64,000 nt of DNA from Onthophagus taurus. Taxonomy: Eukaryota; Arthropoda; Insecta; Coleoptera; Scarabaeidae. The translations under genes were made by a program, and so were the position numbers. The notes beneath the pieces were generated by a model, which did not search any database, was not told the origin of the DNA, and worked only from the letters and a program-made list of their open reading frames with translations. The first letter of the stretch is position 1. The number at the start of each line of letters is the position of its first letter. Of the stretch, positions 21,295 through 30,732 are shown one piece after another. The stretch lies in the NCBI RefSeq assembly GCF_036711975.1, contig NC_091976.1, positions 4,402,001-4,466,000 on the forward strand, written 5' to 3'.

Positions 21295-23589
21295 ATGGCG
21301 GAAACTACTTCGTGTTCAAGCTCCAGCACAGATGAAGAGTTTCTCTTTATTTGCTTGGAAAACGAAAGAAAAAAAAAAAAAAAATGGGTGCATTCAGTAA
21401 ATAAAAAACGAAATGTAAGAGCATTATGTTTTGTTAAAGTTTTAAAACAAGTAAATATTATAAATGACGTCTATGATTAATTTGTAGGACCTTGGGGAGT
21501 TTCACCACTTATTCAATGACCTCATAAAAGATGATGGTAGATTTTATGAATATTTTAGGATGACCTATCCCACTTTTTGTGAGCTACATAGTCTTCTTCA
21601 CGACAGTATTAAAAAAAAGGACACCCGATTCAGAAGAGCTGTAGGAACTGAAGAAAGATTGGCAGTAACTTTGAGGTATAAATTATATGTATACAGGAGT
21701 CCCAATCACGTTCTTAAATAATATATTAACCACAAGTGGTACACGTATAGCCATTATATTATTTAAGTACAAAGGTTTTCACCGTATTATATTATTTTGG
21801 TAATAATTTCTTTTTTAACACATGCACGCAATAAATCTTTATTTAATAATATACAAAATAAAAGTATTAAATATTAATTTTCTTTGGAAGAGGTATTCGA
21901 CGAGTTTGATTGAACGTCTGGGTGCTGTTGGGACGACCATGCAGTCCATGGATTCTGCATAGGATTTTCTACTGGATTTTGTAATGTCTGTTGGTTAATA
22001 AATTGGTTAGTGTTATAGGGCCGATACCGTTGGGAATATTCATGTGACTGGAACGTGAATGTATTTGGTTGTGACATCTGTACTGCTTCCGCCTCTAATT
22101 GGTGTACAAACGTGCTTATTTTAGTCTTTGCCTGAATTTGTAAATGAACAGGTAATGTTCTAACTGTTTCTTCAATGGAACGGAAAAATTTTGCAATATG
22201 GTCATCTTCTTTTTTTGAAGTACTTTTGTTTTGTAAATGTTGGCTTTTACATTGGAAATACTGTTCCATCACATTGCTGTATGATTGCTTTTGTTGCTTC
22301 TTTCTTGATTGTTGTTTGGTCGAAGATCCAGAAGTTGACGGCTCCGAAGGTGTTTCAGTACATGGAGAATCTGGTACCGGACTTACAGAAACAGATGTCG
22401 TGTCATCGACAGAAATCGTATCAATAGTCTCTTCATCATTATCGGGTAGATTTGAAAGCTGTGGTCGCTGTTGAACAATGTGGACGTCCAGGAAGCTCAA
22501 CTCCTTCTCAAATTTTACTTTCTTTACTTTACCTCCAGCATCTCCCGTTGTGCATTTCGTGGCCTTCAACTTGGCCTTTCTATAATTTTCCCTTAATTGT
22601 TGCCAGCGTTTCTTACAATCTTCACCTAAAAGAAATACATAACGTTATTTTTCAGGTTTTTTGCGACAGGAGACTCATTTCGGACTATCGCCTTTAGTTA
22701 TCGCTTAGGAAGGAGAACTGTAGCCAATATAGTTTATGACGTGTGTAGAGCGATGTGGAAGATTTTGCAACCTATTGTTATGCAAGAACCTACAATGTCG
22801 AAATGGATGGAGATTGCGGAAGAATTCGAACGAAAATGGCAATTTCCCAATTGCATAGGAGCTTTGGATGGGAAACATGTTATTTGTGATAAGCCTGCTG
22901 GTAGTGGATCCATGTTCTTTAATTATAAAAAAACATTTAGTTTAGTTCTACTTGCGCTTGTCGATGCGAACTACAAATTTATAGTAATAGATGTCGGAGC
23001 CTATGGAAGAAGCAGCGACAGTGGAATTTTTCGTTCTTCTTCGTTAGGAAAAAAGTTTTTTTCAAATAATCTTGATATACCACAAGAAAAAAATCTACCA
23101 GGCACCAATGTACCAGCACCTTTTGTTATTGTTGGTGATGCAGCATTTCCATTGCATAAATCTTTATTGAGACCATATCCGGAACAAGCTATTCGTGATA
23201 ATGATGAAAGAAGGGTTTTCAATTATCGACTCTGTCGGGCGAGACGCGTTTCTGAAAACGCCTTTGGTATTTTAACCAAACGGTTTCGGATTTATCAAAG
23301 AAAGCTTCAACTTTCTCCACGGAATATGGACATAGTTGTAATGGCTACATGTGTCCTACACAATTTTCTTCGAATTAAGGTTGACTCGGAATTTGAAAAT
23401 CGAAACCTCAATTTAGGTAAACAACAAAGTAATTTATCAGAAGCTCTAACAAATGCAAGAGGAACAGGGGGAGCTTGCTCTACAGAAGGCTTACAAAGTA
23501 GAGAAAAATATAAAAATTATTTTAATACTGTGACGGGAAGCGTTCAATGGCAGCAAAGCATTATTCGTGCTGGTAGATTACATAACTAA
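21295..23589 (+). CDS. Harbinger H2 transposase, three exons
   Basis: Exons 21295-21414, 21488-21675 and 22656-23589 total 1242 nt, 413 aa, in phase. The N-terminus is acidic then basic (KKKKKWVHS). The helical DNA-binding region ends EERLAVTLR. The third exon opens FFATGDSFRTIAFSY and then the DDE_Tnp_4 nuclease: GALDGKHVIC (Asp), DVGAYGRSSDSGIF (Asp), GDAAFPL, SENAFGILTKRFRIY (Glu). No lesion seen. Intron 2 (21676-22655) contains the main exon of the MADF gene on the other strand. The transposase excises and inserts at TAA-like trinucleotides. Confidence 0.92.
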
Positions 23590-24201
23590 TTATATTGTTT
23601 TTTATAATACTAATAAAATAATTTTCTAAGGAATTGTTGTTTCTTTTTATTATTTAGCACTACGATGGGCCAACTTTTTAGAGATTATTTTTCATAACTT
23701 AGTTATTTTTCTATACAGGTGTCCCGTATCTTTCGGATCAGAGAACATATGAAACGTAGAAAACCTTATTCTGAAACGATAAAATTCTAAATAAAATTTT
23801 TTCGAAATGTTTATAATAACGTAGTGAAAATCGTTTAAGGTCGTCCAATGTTTCGAAAAAAATTTATTAGAAAAATCGCTTCAGAATAAGGTTTTCTACG
23901 TTTCATATGTGCTCTGATAGGGACCTGTATATATTCCAAGAATATTATGATCACACTTCGTACCACTATTGAAATGTTTGTTTTTGGTGAGAACAGTTAA
24001 GTATTTAAGAAATTAAGTATAGTCATAAAGGTAACCTAACATTTTAAAATAAATTTATTTCAACTTACCAGAGGTATTCATTTGTTTTCCAATCTCTTCC
24101 CATATGTTTGATCTCCGTACATTATTAGAATATCTTGAATTTGTCGGATCGTACAATTCTTCATATTGTTGCACTAACACAATAAGTATTTCGTCATCCA
24201 T
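21874..24201 (-). CDS. Harbinger H2 MADF-domain protein, two exons
   Basis: Exon 1 at 24201-24069 (MDDEILIVLVQQYEEL, then SNIWEEIGKQM), donor GTAAGT. Exon 2 at 22625-21874, starting EDCKKRWQQLRENYRKAK, so the MADF domain is split by the intron as in H1 and H3. Total 885 nt, 294 aa. The rest is acidic, Ser/Pro/Gln-rich and ends in a short helical region. The intron contains the transposase nuclease exon in antisense. Its acceptor (22626) and the transposase acceptor (22655) face each other about 30 nt apart. Confidence 0.88.
23716..23927. mobile_element. MITE, mariner-type ends
   Basis: 212 bp, TA at 23714-23715 and 23928-23929. The TIRs start CAGGT(G/C)CC and include an inner block AACATATGAAACGTAGAAAA and its inverse. 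Non-coding. It sits inside H2, in the MADF intron. Confidence 0.85.
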
Positions 24202-25166
24202 ATTTTTTTTATAAAATAACCAAAAACCATAAGCAATAGTTTAAACGAAGTGCGCAATTAACAGAGACTTCATTATTTGTAAAATACGCGTTCTAAAAAA
24301 CACCTGTGACAAAACAGTCCTTTAAGGGACGAAGATCGCCATGTGCTACGAAAATCCACGAGGGTATGCGATAACAGCCGATCGACGTCCGAATGTACGG
24401 ATGGATGCCCTGTCGATGATCTATCCGGCCGGTCGGACGGTCGATTCGACGCGGAGCGGAACAGTGTAGCCGGGTACATTTGAAAACACAGGGAGCATTC
24501 CATCGGAATACTTTCTGCGCGGATCTGATCGGCGCGGATCCGGGTAGTGTAGCCGCTCCTTAACTCTTCATCAGTTATAGCTTCGGCAATTCTCAACGGT
24601 AAATATACCGTAAAACCATCTTCCAACTCAACAATAACGGAGGGCCATTTGTTCGATGCGATTCTTTTAGCTCTCACAATCGGGTAAGGATGATCGATTT
24701 GTAGCGAAGAAAGCGAACGTTTCAATGGGAAAACGTATGAACCCAAAAGATTTAGACGAGACATCTTATCAGTATGAACGGCTACCTCGGACTACATTGA
24801 AATTACGGTAGGGATAGTAATTACCCTAAGCCAAAAAAGATGCGCGCGCATCAGTGAATCCACCAATTAGAAAATATAAAAACCGCAAAATACCCTTGAA
24901 CTAAGGGAGTAGCTCCCTCATTATTGCATCATCCCTATCGCTGTCGTTAATCAAATTAGATTGATGTAAATTAAAAAAAAGATTTAATTTAAAATAAATA
25001 AAATAATTTAACGAAATTATCACCAGAATAAAAATCTCGCAACCGTTAAATGGGGTTAATGCGGTTAGATAATGATTACGAATTCTCGACTTTTCGCTTA
25101 AATACAATAATTTTAAATTAAGGAGTTTAGTATCATTTAACTTGTTTTACGTTAACATATACTACA

Positions 25167-25912
25167 ATGGCTTTGATCAACGCACCTTCGCTGAAAGATT
25201 TGGCTCAAGCGAAAATCAATGTAAACATATCGAATCGTCTACATATACTATCACTCCGAGAATACTTGCCGTGGAAAGTAGTGTTAGACTTATGGAACAC
25301 GTGGTTCCAGGATAATTGGTTCGAGCTTGGAACGCATAAAAAATGTTCCGATGATGTGGACGTTAGGTGCATTACAATGGATGTGTTTAATTATGAACTG
25401 AATCATAAGTTACAATGCGCCATCTTTAGAAATGCTGAAATTTTCAGGTAAATTAGAAATTAAAATATACTCTTTAAAGATAATAATTGAGATGTTAATA
25501 ATAATAATAATACTTTAGTGATGAAATTTTCAATCAAATAAATGGGGATGGAGTAGTATACAAGAGGGTATTTTTCTGTCAAACTAAACACGGACCTGTT
25601 TGCAGCCATTGTTGGGATATGTTCGAAATCAAGCTTAATTTTGGTGGTTTACAATATAAAGAAGGATTTCAACCCAAACGACAATTCAGCGGAATTCGGA
25701 GGTATCGATTTGAAAATACAATTGATCCCATTTTTCGGGGGCGTGAAATTATAAATAAGAGTGAATTCATTGAGCTAGTGGAAAGCGAGAAAATGTGGTG
25801 TGCTTTTTGTCTGGTACGTCCACATTTTAAATTAAGTTTAAGAGTAACAGTTTCCGAAGTTTTATACCAATTTTTAATGGTAGAAGTAGCTCGTTATAAG
25901 CATGTAAGTTAA
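25167..25912 (+). CDS. Gene A-B, two-exon zinc-knuckle protein (left TIR copy)
   Basis: Exon 1 at 25167-25447 and exon 2 at 25519-25912, intron 71 nt (GTAAAT...TTTAG), 224 aa. Domain A: MALINAPSLKDLAQAKIN, YLPWKVVLDLWNTWFQDNW. Domain B: PVCSHCWDMF, then a loop, then EKMWCAFCLVRPHFKLSL. Two CxxC pairs about 60 residues apart suggest one zinc site. All five copies in the window keep the Cys pairs and the intron position, so the two-exon form is real although each exon is a separate ORF. Identical to the right TIR copy. Partner and role unknown. Confidence 0.85.
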
Positions 25913-26266
25913 ATATAAAAGATAAGTTAGTTTATTATAATTTACGGTATATTATTTTTTAAAATAAGCTTGTAAGATAAATATAAAAGATAAGTTAGTT
26001 TATTATAAATAAGGTATACTTTTTTAAATAAATAATTTTTTATAATTTAAGAAATTATCGTTTGATATTTTTAAATAATCCAAACGCATTGAGGAATTAA
26101 TATTAAATAACTCTTTAAAGATATATGTACGGGGGGATGGAAATTTGATAAAGAAAACAAATTAAATTCAGGTCGAGGCATTTTAATCTAAATAAATTAA
26201 AAAATAAAAGTTAATATAAATATAATAACAATTTAAAATGAATAAACTCACTTTCTAGCCTATATA
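25913..26266. other. Non-coding TIR stretch
   Basis: AT-rich, with a roughly 60-bp direct repeat (TAAATATAAAAGATAAGTTAG at about 25912 and 25978; the quoted core is a shared word). No gene. Confidence 0.5.
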
Positions 26267-26469
26267 ATATGGAGACATACGTCCCCATATCTCTGTAAAA
26301 AATGCCCGACCCGAGGGGCGTGAAGCCCCTCGGACACTTGTATCGAGGCACTTGCCTCGACATGAATATCGATTTCTGCACCTTCTAAATTTAAAGATAT
26401 AAATTAAAATAATGAAATTAAACCTCTGTATTGAGACTTACTTTTAAATGGGGAGGCAGAAGCCTCCCC
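26267..26469. repeat. Cluster of four hairpins in the TIR
   Basis: Stems: 26267-26276/26281-26290 (one mismatch), 26311-26319/26325-26333 (CCGAGGGGC), 26343-26350/26353-26360 (TCGAGGCA), and 26450-26457/26462-26469 (GGGGAGGC). Mirrored at about 37804-38006 in the right TIR and cut short at about 55700-55755 in P3. It sits where the rightward gene A-B and the leftward integrase meet, so transcription termination or a replication role are both possible. Confidence 0.7.
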
Positions 26470-26629
26470 GCCACCTCCTCCACAATGAATTTAACTGAAA
26501 AAATTTGAATTTTAAACTCAAAACTTAAACTTTAACAATTTAACAATTTAGAGCTCACCTCTTTGATTATACATTATTAACCAAAATGCGGTAAAACGGT
26601 ATTGCATAAGACTTTATACCCTTTACAGA

Positions 26630-26735
26630 GTATACCCTTATCAAGTGTGTGGTTTCCTAAGGAAACGACTTGGACGCAACGTTCTTATGCTGCAAACCCT
26701 TATCAAATGTGGTTTCTTAAGGAAAAAAGAAACTC
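26630..26735. repeat. Direct repeat with TTTCCTAAGGAAA palindromes
   Basis: Two copies of CCCTTATCAA(G/A)TGTG followed by GGTTTC(C/T)TAAGGAAA, the first extended by a GTGT step. Non-coding, downstream of the integrase. Confidence 0.65.
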
Positions 26736-26805
26736 GAGTAAAATAGACGTTTAAAAAAGTAAATTTTATTTTAAAAAATAATTCACATCGATAGAAAAAA
26801 AATTT

Positions 26806-27744
26806 TTATGATATATCTTTATTTGATATCCAAGAATTATGGGATGAATCGAATCCTAACCATTTTACGTACAACTTATCCTTCTTCCTCTTCAACACCT
26901 TTTCAACGAGGTAAACGTTGGGTTGAGCGGTCTTTTGAAGTTCGAATTCGTAAAAAGCGCCTTTAATCGGCTGACCACGCACATCCTCCAATAAATACGA
27001 AACTGGATTTGTGATATTCACTTTAACGATTTTAAACAATTCGGCGGTCCAGTTGGGCAGATATCCTTTATCAAACACATGTTTATATTTACTGATACGA
27101 ACAGCGTCTCCAACTCTAAACTTTCCTCTGCCGGCAATTTTAATATGATTGTACACTGTATCGAGAAGTTTATTCTCTACCGATTTCGAATTTATTTCAG
27201 ACGGTTTCATTTTCGTAGTCGAATGTTTCGTACTGTTATATCGAGATGTTATATCCACCAATAGGTGCGCCCATTTATGATTTCCATATAGACTGAAGAA
27301 CTTGTAGATTCTTTGTTTAACGGTTCGAATTACACGTTCAGCCATCGACGCTTTCATAACGCTATACGATGAAAAATGATTAATTTTAAAATCCGACATT
27401 AACCGTTTAAATTGACTGTTGTAGAACTCTTTGCCCTGATCGGTTTGTAGATTTCGAGGCGCGCGACCGACGTCTGTGAGAATTGAGCGTAGCGCTGCGG
27501 TGACGTCCGTAGAATTTTTACTTTTTAACGGACGCGTCCAAAGAAACTTGGAGAAACAGTCTATAACCACTAATATATATTTATATCCGGAATTCAATCT
27601 GGCAAACTCAATCATTTCAATTAGATCCGCCTGCCATAGATCATCGATCCCCTTCAGGATGGTTCTCCGTCTAGCGAAAATACGTCTAGCGGGGCGATGG
27701 AGCTCCTCCACAATGACACGTTTCGCATCTGACACCTTCTCCAT
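26806..27744 (-). CDS. INT: P2 integrase (retroviral type with chromodomain)
   Basis: 312 aa. The DDE core shows Asp in WQADLIEM, Asp in LQTDQGKEF and Glu in ASMAERVIRT. The C-terminus has an SH3-like stretch (KFRVGDAVRISKYK) and a chromodomain-like end (EKVLKRKKDKLYVKWLGF, then WISN). No H2C2 zinc domain, as is common in Polinton integrases. It inserts the element with a 6-bp TSD. The 3' 427 nt lie inside the TIR and are therefore repeated at 37041-37467. The preceding fibre-like gene ends 8 nt upstream, so the two may be co-transcribed. Intact. Confidence 0.95.
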   Translation of the reverse strand: MEKVSDAKRVIVEELHRPARRIFARRRTILKGIDDLWQADLIEMIEFARLNSGYKYILVVIDCFSKFLWTRPLKSKNSTDVTAALRSILTDVGRAPRNLQTDQGKEFYNSQFKRLMSDFKINHFSSYSVMKASMAERVIRTVKQRIYKFFSLYGNHKWAHLLVDITSRYNSTKHSTTKMKPSEINSKSVENKLLDTVYNHIKIAGRGKFRVGDAVRISKYKHVFDKGYLPNWTAELFKIVKVNITNPVSYLLEDVRGQPIKGAFYEFELQKTAQPNVYLVEKVLKRKKDKLYVKWLGFDSSHNSWISNKDIS

Positions 27745-27752
27745 TGTGACAA

Positions 27753-28883
27753 TTAAGGTTTGAGACCAACCTTTTTCTCTAATATATCAAGTCGGGAAAA
27801 TATAGCGGAATCCATGAGGTCAACTCGCGACTTTTGCGCACCGATCGACTGTCGTATATTCGATATGAGCGTATCAATCACCGATAGACGATTTCTAATG
27901 CGATTTAGATTCAAAGGTATATCGGTGTTTACCGTTTTAATTAGCGATGCGATCTGTCCGGTCTTAGATGGGTCTAATAAATTCGATACATCTTCGATAT
28001 TCGATTTGTTAAGCTTTACTTGATTTAATAAATTAGTGAATTCCGTTTTAATTGCGTCCCCCAACTTTGTTAAACGATCGGAAAGTTGAGTTAAATCACC
28101 AGAGACGTCCGAGTAATTTCGATTAATAACATCGGTGAACTTTGCCGCCGTATCAGTTAATTCGTTGGATATTTCGGTAATTTTTACATCGCCAACATCA
28201 ATTTTAGCATGCAGATTTTTAATATCGGATACCCAGTGCGATTTTAAATTTAAAATCTGATCCTCGATCGCTTCGATTGAAGGTTTTAAATTTCCGGAAA
28301 CTTGCAGATCGATATATTTCTTGCTGGCATCGAATTCATCACGTAGGGTTTGAATCTCCGGCGTAACTTGTTCGGATTTAATTCGCAAATTTTCAACACC
28401 CGATTTTAAATTTAAAATCTGATCCTCGATCGCTTCGATTGAAGGCCTTAAATTTCCGGAAACTTGAAGATCAATATATTTCTTGCTAGCATCAATTTCA
28501 TCACGTAGGGTTTCAATCACCGACGTAACTTTTCTGGATTTATCTCGCAAATCATCAACCTCCGATTTTAAAGAATAATGAAGATTCCTATTGGCTCGCA
28601 TTGTCCTACTTATTGAATCGAACATACGTTTATACTCCGTATCGTTTGTCTTAAACATCTCATCTACATATGCTTTTATAACGCAATCGTTTTCTAACGA
28701 TGGGCTTTGTACATTACTAAGTTTACGTCCCTGCATATCATAATCCCCAGATGAGGTTAACGGTAATCCAACCGCCCGCTGAGACGTTCCGGCTTCATCA
28801 ATTATTCTACCCCATGAAGATGCGTGCAGCGTACGTCCGAATTTATCGATACTGATAATACCACCAACACCGCCTCCAAACAT
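27753..28883 (-). CDS. Fibre-like coiled-coil protein
   Basis: 376 aa. The glycine-rich head (MFGGGVGGI) is followed by GRKLSNVQSPSLENDCVIKAY, close to the L-x-N-V-x-x-P ... D-A-V-x-K-x-Y-V-D linker seen at the head of many phage and virus fibres. The rest is coiled coil, with a tandem internal repeat of about 56 residues (DASKKYIDLQVSGNL occurs twice, followed each time by IEAIEDQILNLKS). I infer a trimeric virion spike or fibre. The same gene, degraded, precedes integrase at 291-755, and its first codons are seen at about 46070. Confidence 0.65.
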   Translation of the reverse strand: MFGGGVGGIISIDKFGRTLHASSWGRIIDEAGTSQRAVGLPLTSSGDYDMQGRKLSNVQSPSLENDCVIKAYVDEMFKTNDTEYKRMFDSISRTMRANRNLHYSLKSEVDDLRDKSRKVTSVIETLRDEIDASKKYIDLQVSGNLRPSIEAIEDQILNLKSGVENLRIKSEQVTPEIQTLRDEFDASKKYIDLQVSGNLKPSIEAIEDQILNLKSHWVSDIKNLHAKIDVGDVKITEISNELTDTAAKFTDVINRNYSDVSGDLTQLSDRLTKLGDAIKTEFTNLLNQVKLNKSNIEDVSNLLDPSKTGQIASLIKTVNTDIPLNLNRIRNRLSVIDTLISNIRQSIGAQKSRVDLMDSAIFSRLDILEKKVGLKP

Positions 28884-28898
28884 GTCTAGCGTAGTTAT

Positions 28899-29885
28899 TT
28901 ATTTGATAACGTTGATTTCTTTAAGCTCCTCCACAATATACGCAATCTCGTTTCTATGCGAATTGTTTCCGGCCGCATACGATGCATGCAACAATCGCAA
29001 TCGATCTACCAATTCGTTAACATCATCCCAGTATTTATACTGAATCCGATTGGAATTAACCTCTAGACCCGATCCTGCAGCTGTTTCACCCGCGCTGCTA
29101 AATAGCGGTTTAATTATTTTAATATATTTTTCAGAACGATTACTCGCTATGGGACCGGTATAGTTCTGTTTATGAGCTCCCGTATACGTTAGAATCTCTT
29201 TATACTTGCGAAGATCCTCTTCCGTAAAATTTTTAGGTGCTTTCAATTGTATGAGCTCGTATAAACCCGAGCTGGTTGGAATATTTAATTTACCACCGTC
29301 TAGTGATATGTGAGCGTCGGTAAATTCAACAGGTTTTGAACCAATCTTCCATCCATCTGTTTTAGAATCGTACCTTATACCCATTCTGAGATCAATTGAA
29401 TCCCGTTTGCCGTACATATAATATAAATTTCTAATTCCGACGGGTAGCCTTCCAATAGGTATACGCTCTAATTTTGCATCGGGTTTCGTCAACGTTGACG
29501 TTGAAGGGGATTTTGATACATCAGCTCCCAAATTTTCAATCATTTGCGAACCCTTGGGAATTACGGACGGACTTTTAACCTCAAACTTATCAACATCTTC
29601 ATCACTAAACTTTATCTCTTTAATTTCCCCCTTAACTGTTTTCTGTTGAGTCTTTCGATGCAATTTTATCGGTACCTTTACGTCATCCAATTTTTTCGAT
29701 ATATCCTTCAAAGTATCGCTTAACGGTCGGTGGAGTTTAGCTATAAGCGCGTCATCGCGTTCCTGGCCTAGTCTAATCGCCAGGCGTTTACGCTTTATCG
29801 CATTCGTGATGTTTACTATAGCTCTATCACGTTCGACGTTTGACCGCTTGCCTACTTTATTTTGTTTACTACTATAATTGGCCAT
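28899..29885 (-). CDS. DUF8207-type Polinton protein
   Basis: 329 aa counted from MANYSSKQNK (29885); ten more codons upstream are open but start at a weaker place. The N-terminus is basic (RDRAIVNITNAIKRKRL), the middle acidic and disordered. The C-terminal half matches what I know of the DUF8207 domain: YYMYGKRDSIDLRMGIRYD, WKIGSKPVEF, GLYELIQLKAPKNFTEEDL, then SEKYIKIIKPLF. Widespread in insect Polintons; function not established. It lies between the ATPase and the fibre gene on the same strand. An interrupted homologue forms the insertion site of P2. Confidence 0.75.
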   Translation of the reverse strand: MANYSSKQNKVGKRSNVERDRAIVNITNAIKRKRLAIRLGQERDDALIAKLHRPLSDTLKDISKKLDDVKVPIKLHRKTQQKTVKGEIKEIKFSDEDVDKFEVKSPSVIPKGSQMIENLGADVSKSPSTSTLTKPDAKLERIPIGRLPVGIRNLYYMYGKRDSIDLRMGIRYDSKTDGWKIGSKPVEFTDAHISLDGGKLNIPTSSGLYELIQLKAPKNFTEEDLRKYKEILTYTGAHKQNYTGPIASNRSEKYIKIIKPLFSSAGETAAGSGLEVNSNRIQYKYWDDVNELVDRLRLLHASYAAGNNSHRNEIAYIVEELKEINVIK

Positions 29886-29946
29886 CGATGATAATGGTGA
29901 TGATGATGACCTCACACAAACGCATGTAAAATAGCAATGCGTCTTT

Positions 29947-30687
29947 TCAATCTGGGTAGATGTATTTATCCATGCCTATACGATATCTACCATCCTTAAC
30001 TTCAAAGTCTTTCATTATAATTAATGGGTTATATTTACCGTCGTTCCAACAGCGTCTACACATCTCTTTAAATTCTTCAAACCTCATATCGGTATTTACA
30101 TGTTCGTCGTATACATGTTTCAAGTTCACCTCATCCTGCTTGAAAAGCACTAACACGTTAGCGTTATCCCGAATTAGATGTTTAGGTATACGCGTATAGG
30201 TCTGTGTAAGGTAGAAAGAGTCTACGTTTCTATGTCTACCCATAGAAAAATACGCTCGAATTTTATCCTGCTTATCGCACGCCACATCATCGAATATAAA
30301 AATTGAATTCTCCTTAGCTTCATTCGGATCCACTACGGCGTCATTATCGCTGAATCGATAGAATCCAATTTCCGGAAGTCGATTCAAAACTAAACTTAAA
30401 AGTTCATATTTCGGTTGCCCCAGTGACTTTGAGTAAATGTAGATATTTTCGAATGTCAGACCATTTTCATCAAATATTAGATTCAAAATTAAATTTGTCT
30501 TCCCACAGCCAGAAGGTCCGCAGACAATTGCGCGTAAACTGTTGGGTATTAAATCGCTATGTCTACGCTTCGTCTCCGTTGCTGATACCAGCCGATCGAG
30601 ATCAGTCAATGGCATAGTTAGAGAAGGGTGTTTCACTACACGCATGTTGTCAAAAATTGACTGAGACTCTAACGTACCTGCACGCAT
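29947..30687 (-). CDS. ATP: Genome-packaging ATPase (FtsK/HerA, A32-like)
   Basis: 246 aa from the ATG at 30687 (an upstream GTG is open too). Walker A GPSGCGKTNL, Walker B NSIFIFDDVA, followed by GRHRNVDSFYLTQTYTRIP, the arrangement of A32-like packaging ATPases in Polintons and related viruses. It would pump DNA into the capsid. The start is 46 bp from the divergent PLA2 gene, so a shared bidirectional promoter is likely. Intact. Confidence 0.93.
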   Translation of the reverse strand: MRAGTLESQSIFDNMRVVKHPSLTMPLTDLDRLVSATETKRRHSDLIPNSLRAIVCGPSGCGKTNLILNLIFDENGLTFENIYIYSKSLGQPKYELLSLVLNRLPEIGFYRFSDNDAVVDPNEAKENSIFIFDDVACDKQDKIRAYFSMGRHRNVDSFYLTQTYTRIPKHLIRDNANVLVLFKQDEVNLKHVYDEHVNTDMRFEEFKEMCRRCWNDGKYNPLIIMKDFEVKDGRYRIGMDKYIYPD

Positions 30688-30732
30688 ATATAAAGGCACC
30701 GGTTATGTTTGAAATCGCATCACTTGAGAGTA
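30687..30732. promoter_or_regulatory. Compact divergent promoter
   Basis: TATATAAAGG at 30687-30696 points rightward about 37-46 nt before the PLA2 ATG at 30733. The stretch between the two start codons is only about 45 bp. If the TATA box works at the normal distance the 5' leader is very short. It drives the virion gene cluster in one direction and the ATPase in the other; inference. Confidence 0.5.

Larger units (their letters stand above)
21112..24560. mobile_element. PIF/Harbinger element H2, complete
   Basis: 3449 bp; TSD TAA at 21109-21111 and 24561-24563. TIR starts A(A/G)GAGCGGCTACACTAC, with subterminal repeats of GATCCGCGCC. It carries a transposase (plus) and a MADF protein (minus), both with full open frames after splicing, plus a 212-bp MITE. 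Likely the most complete Harbinger here. Confidence 0.94.
20833..24764 (-). pseudogene. Gene D, FLP-motif protein, split by Harbinger H2 (left copy)
   Basis: Start MSRLNLLGSYVFPLKRS at 24764. The frame enters H2 at 24560 and resumes at 21111, ending at 20833. With one TAA kept it equals the intact 159-aa right copy (39509-39988). Motifs: WPSVIVELEDGF, VYLPLRIAEAITDEEL, LVYLGKR. The open reading past 24560 into H2 gives a false Cys-rich tail that is H2 sequence. Because the right copy is whole, P2 still has one working gene D. Confidence 0.9.
19131..27232. repeat. P2 left TIR (about 4.65 kb without H2)
   Basis: Mirrors 37041-41102; over the inner part left and right coordinates sum to 64273. 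It contains the terminal regulatory block, minisatellite, SINE, genes C, D and A-B, a hairpin cluster and the integrase 3' half. It is longer than the right arm because of Harbinger H2, the SINE, extra minisatellite units and a duplicated stretch at about 19740-20030 that repeats 20600-20810. Confidence 0.93.

Noticed and set aside
22175-22697. Plus-strand ORFs of 78-99 aa
   Set aside because: Antisense to the H2 MADF exon; no motif.
24273-24764. 163-aa ORF with a Cys-rich C-terminus
   Set aside because: Past 24560 the frame is Harbinger H2 TIR sequence; the real gene D resumes at 21111.
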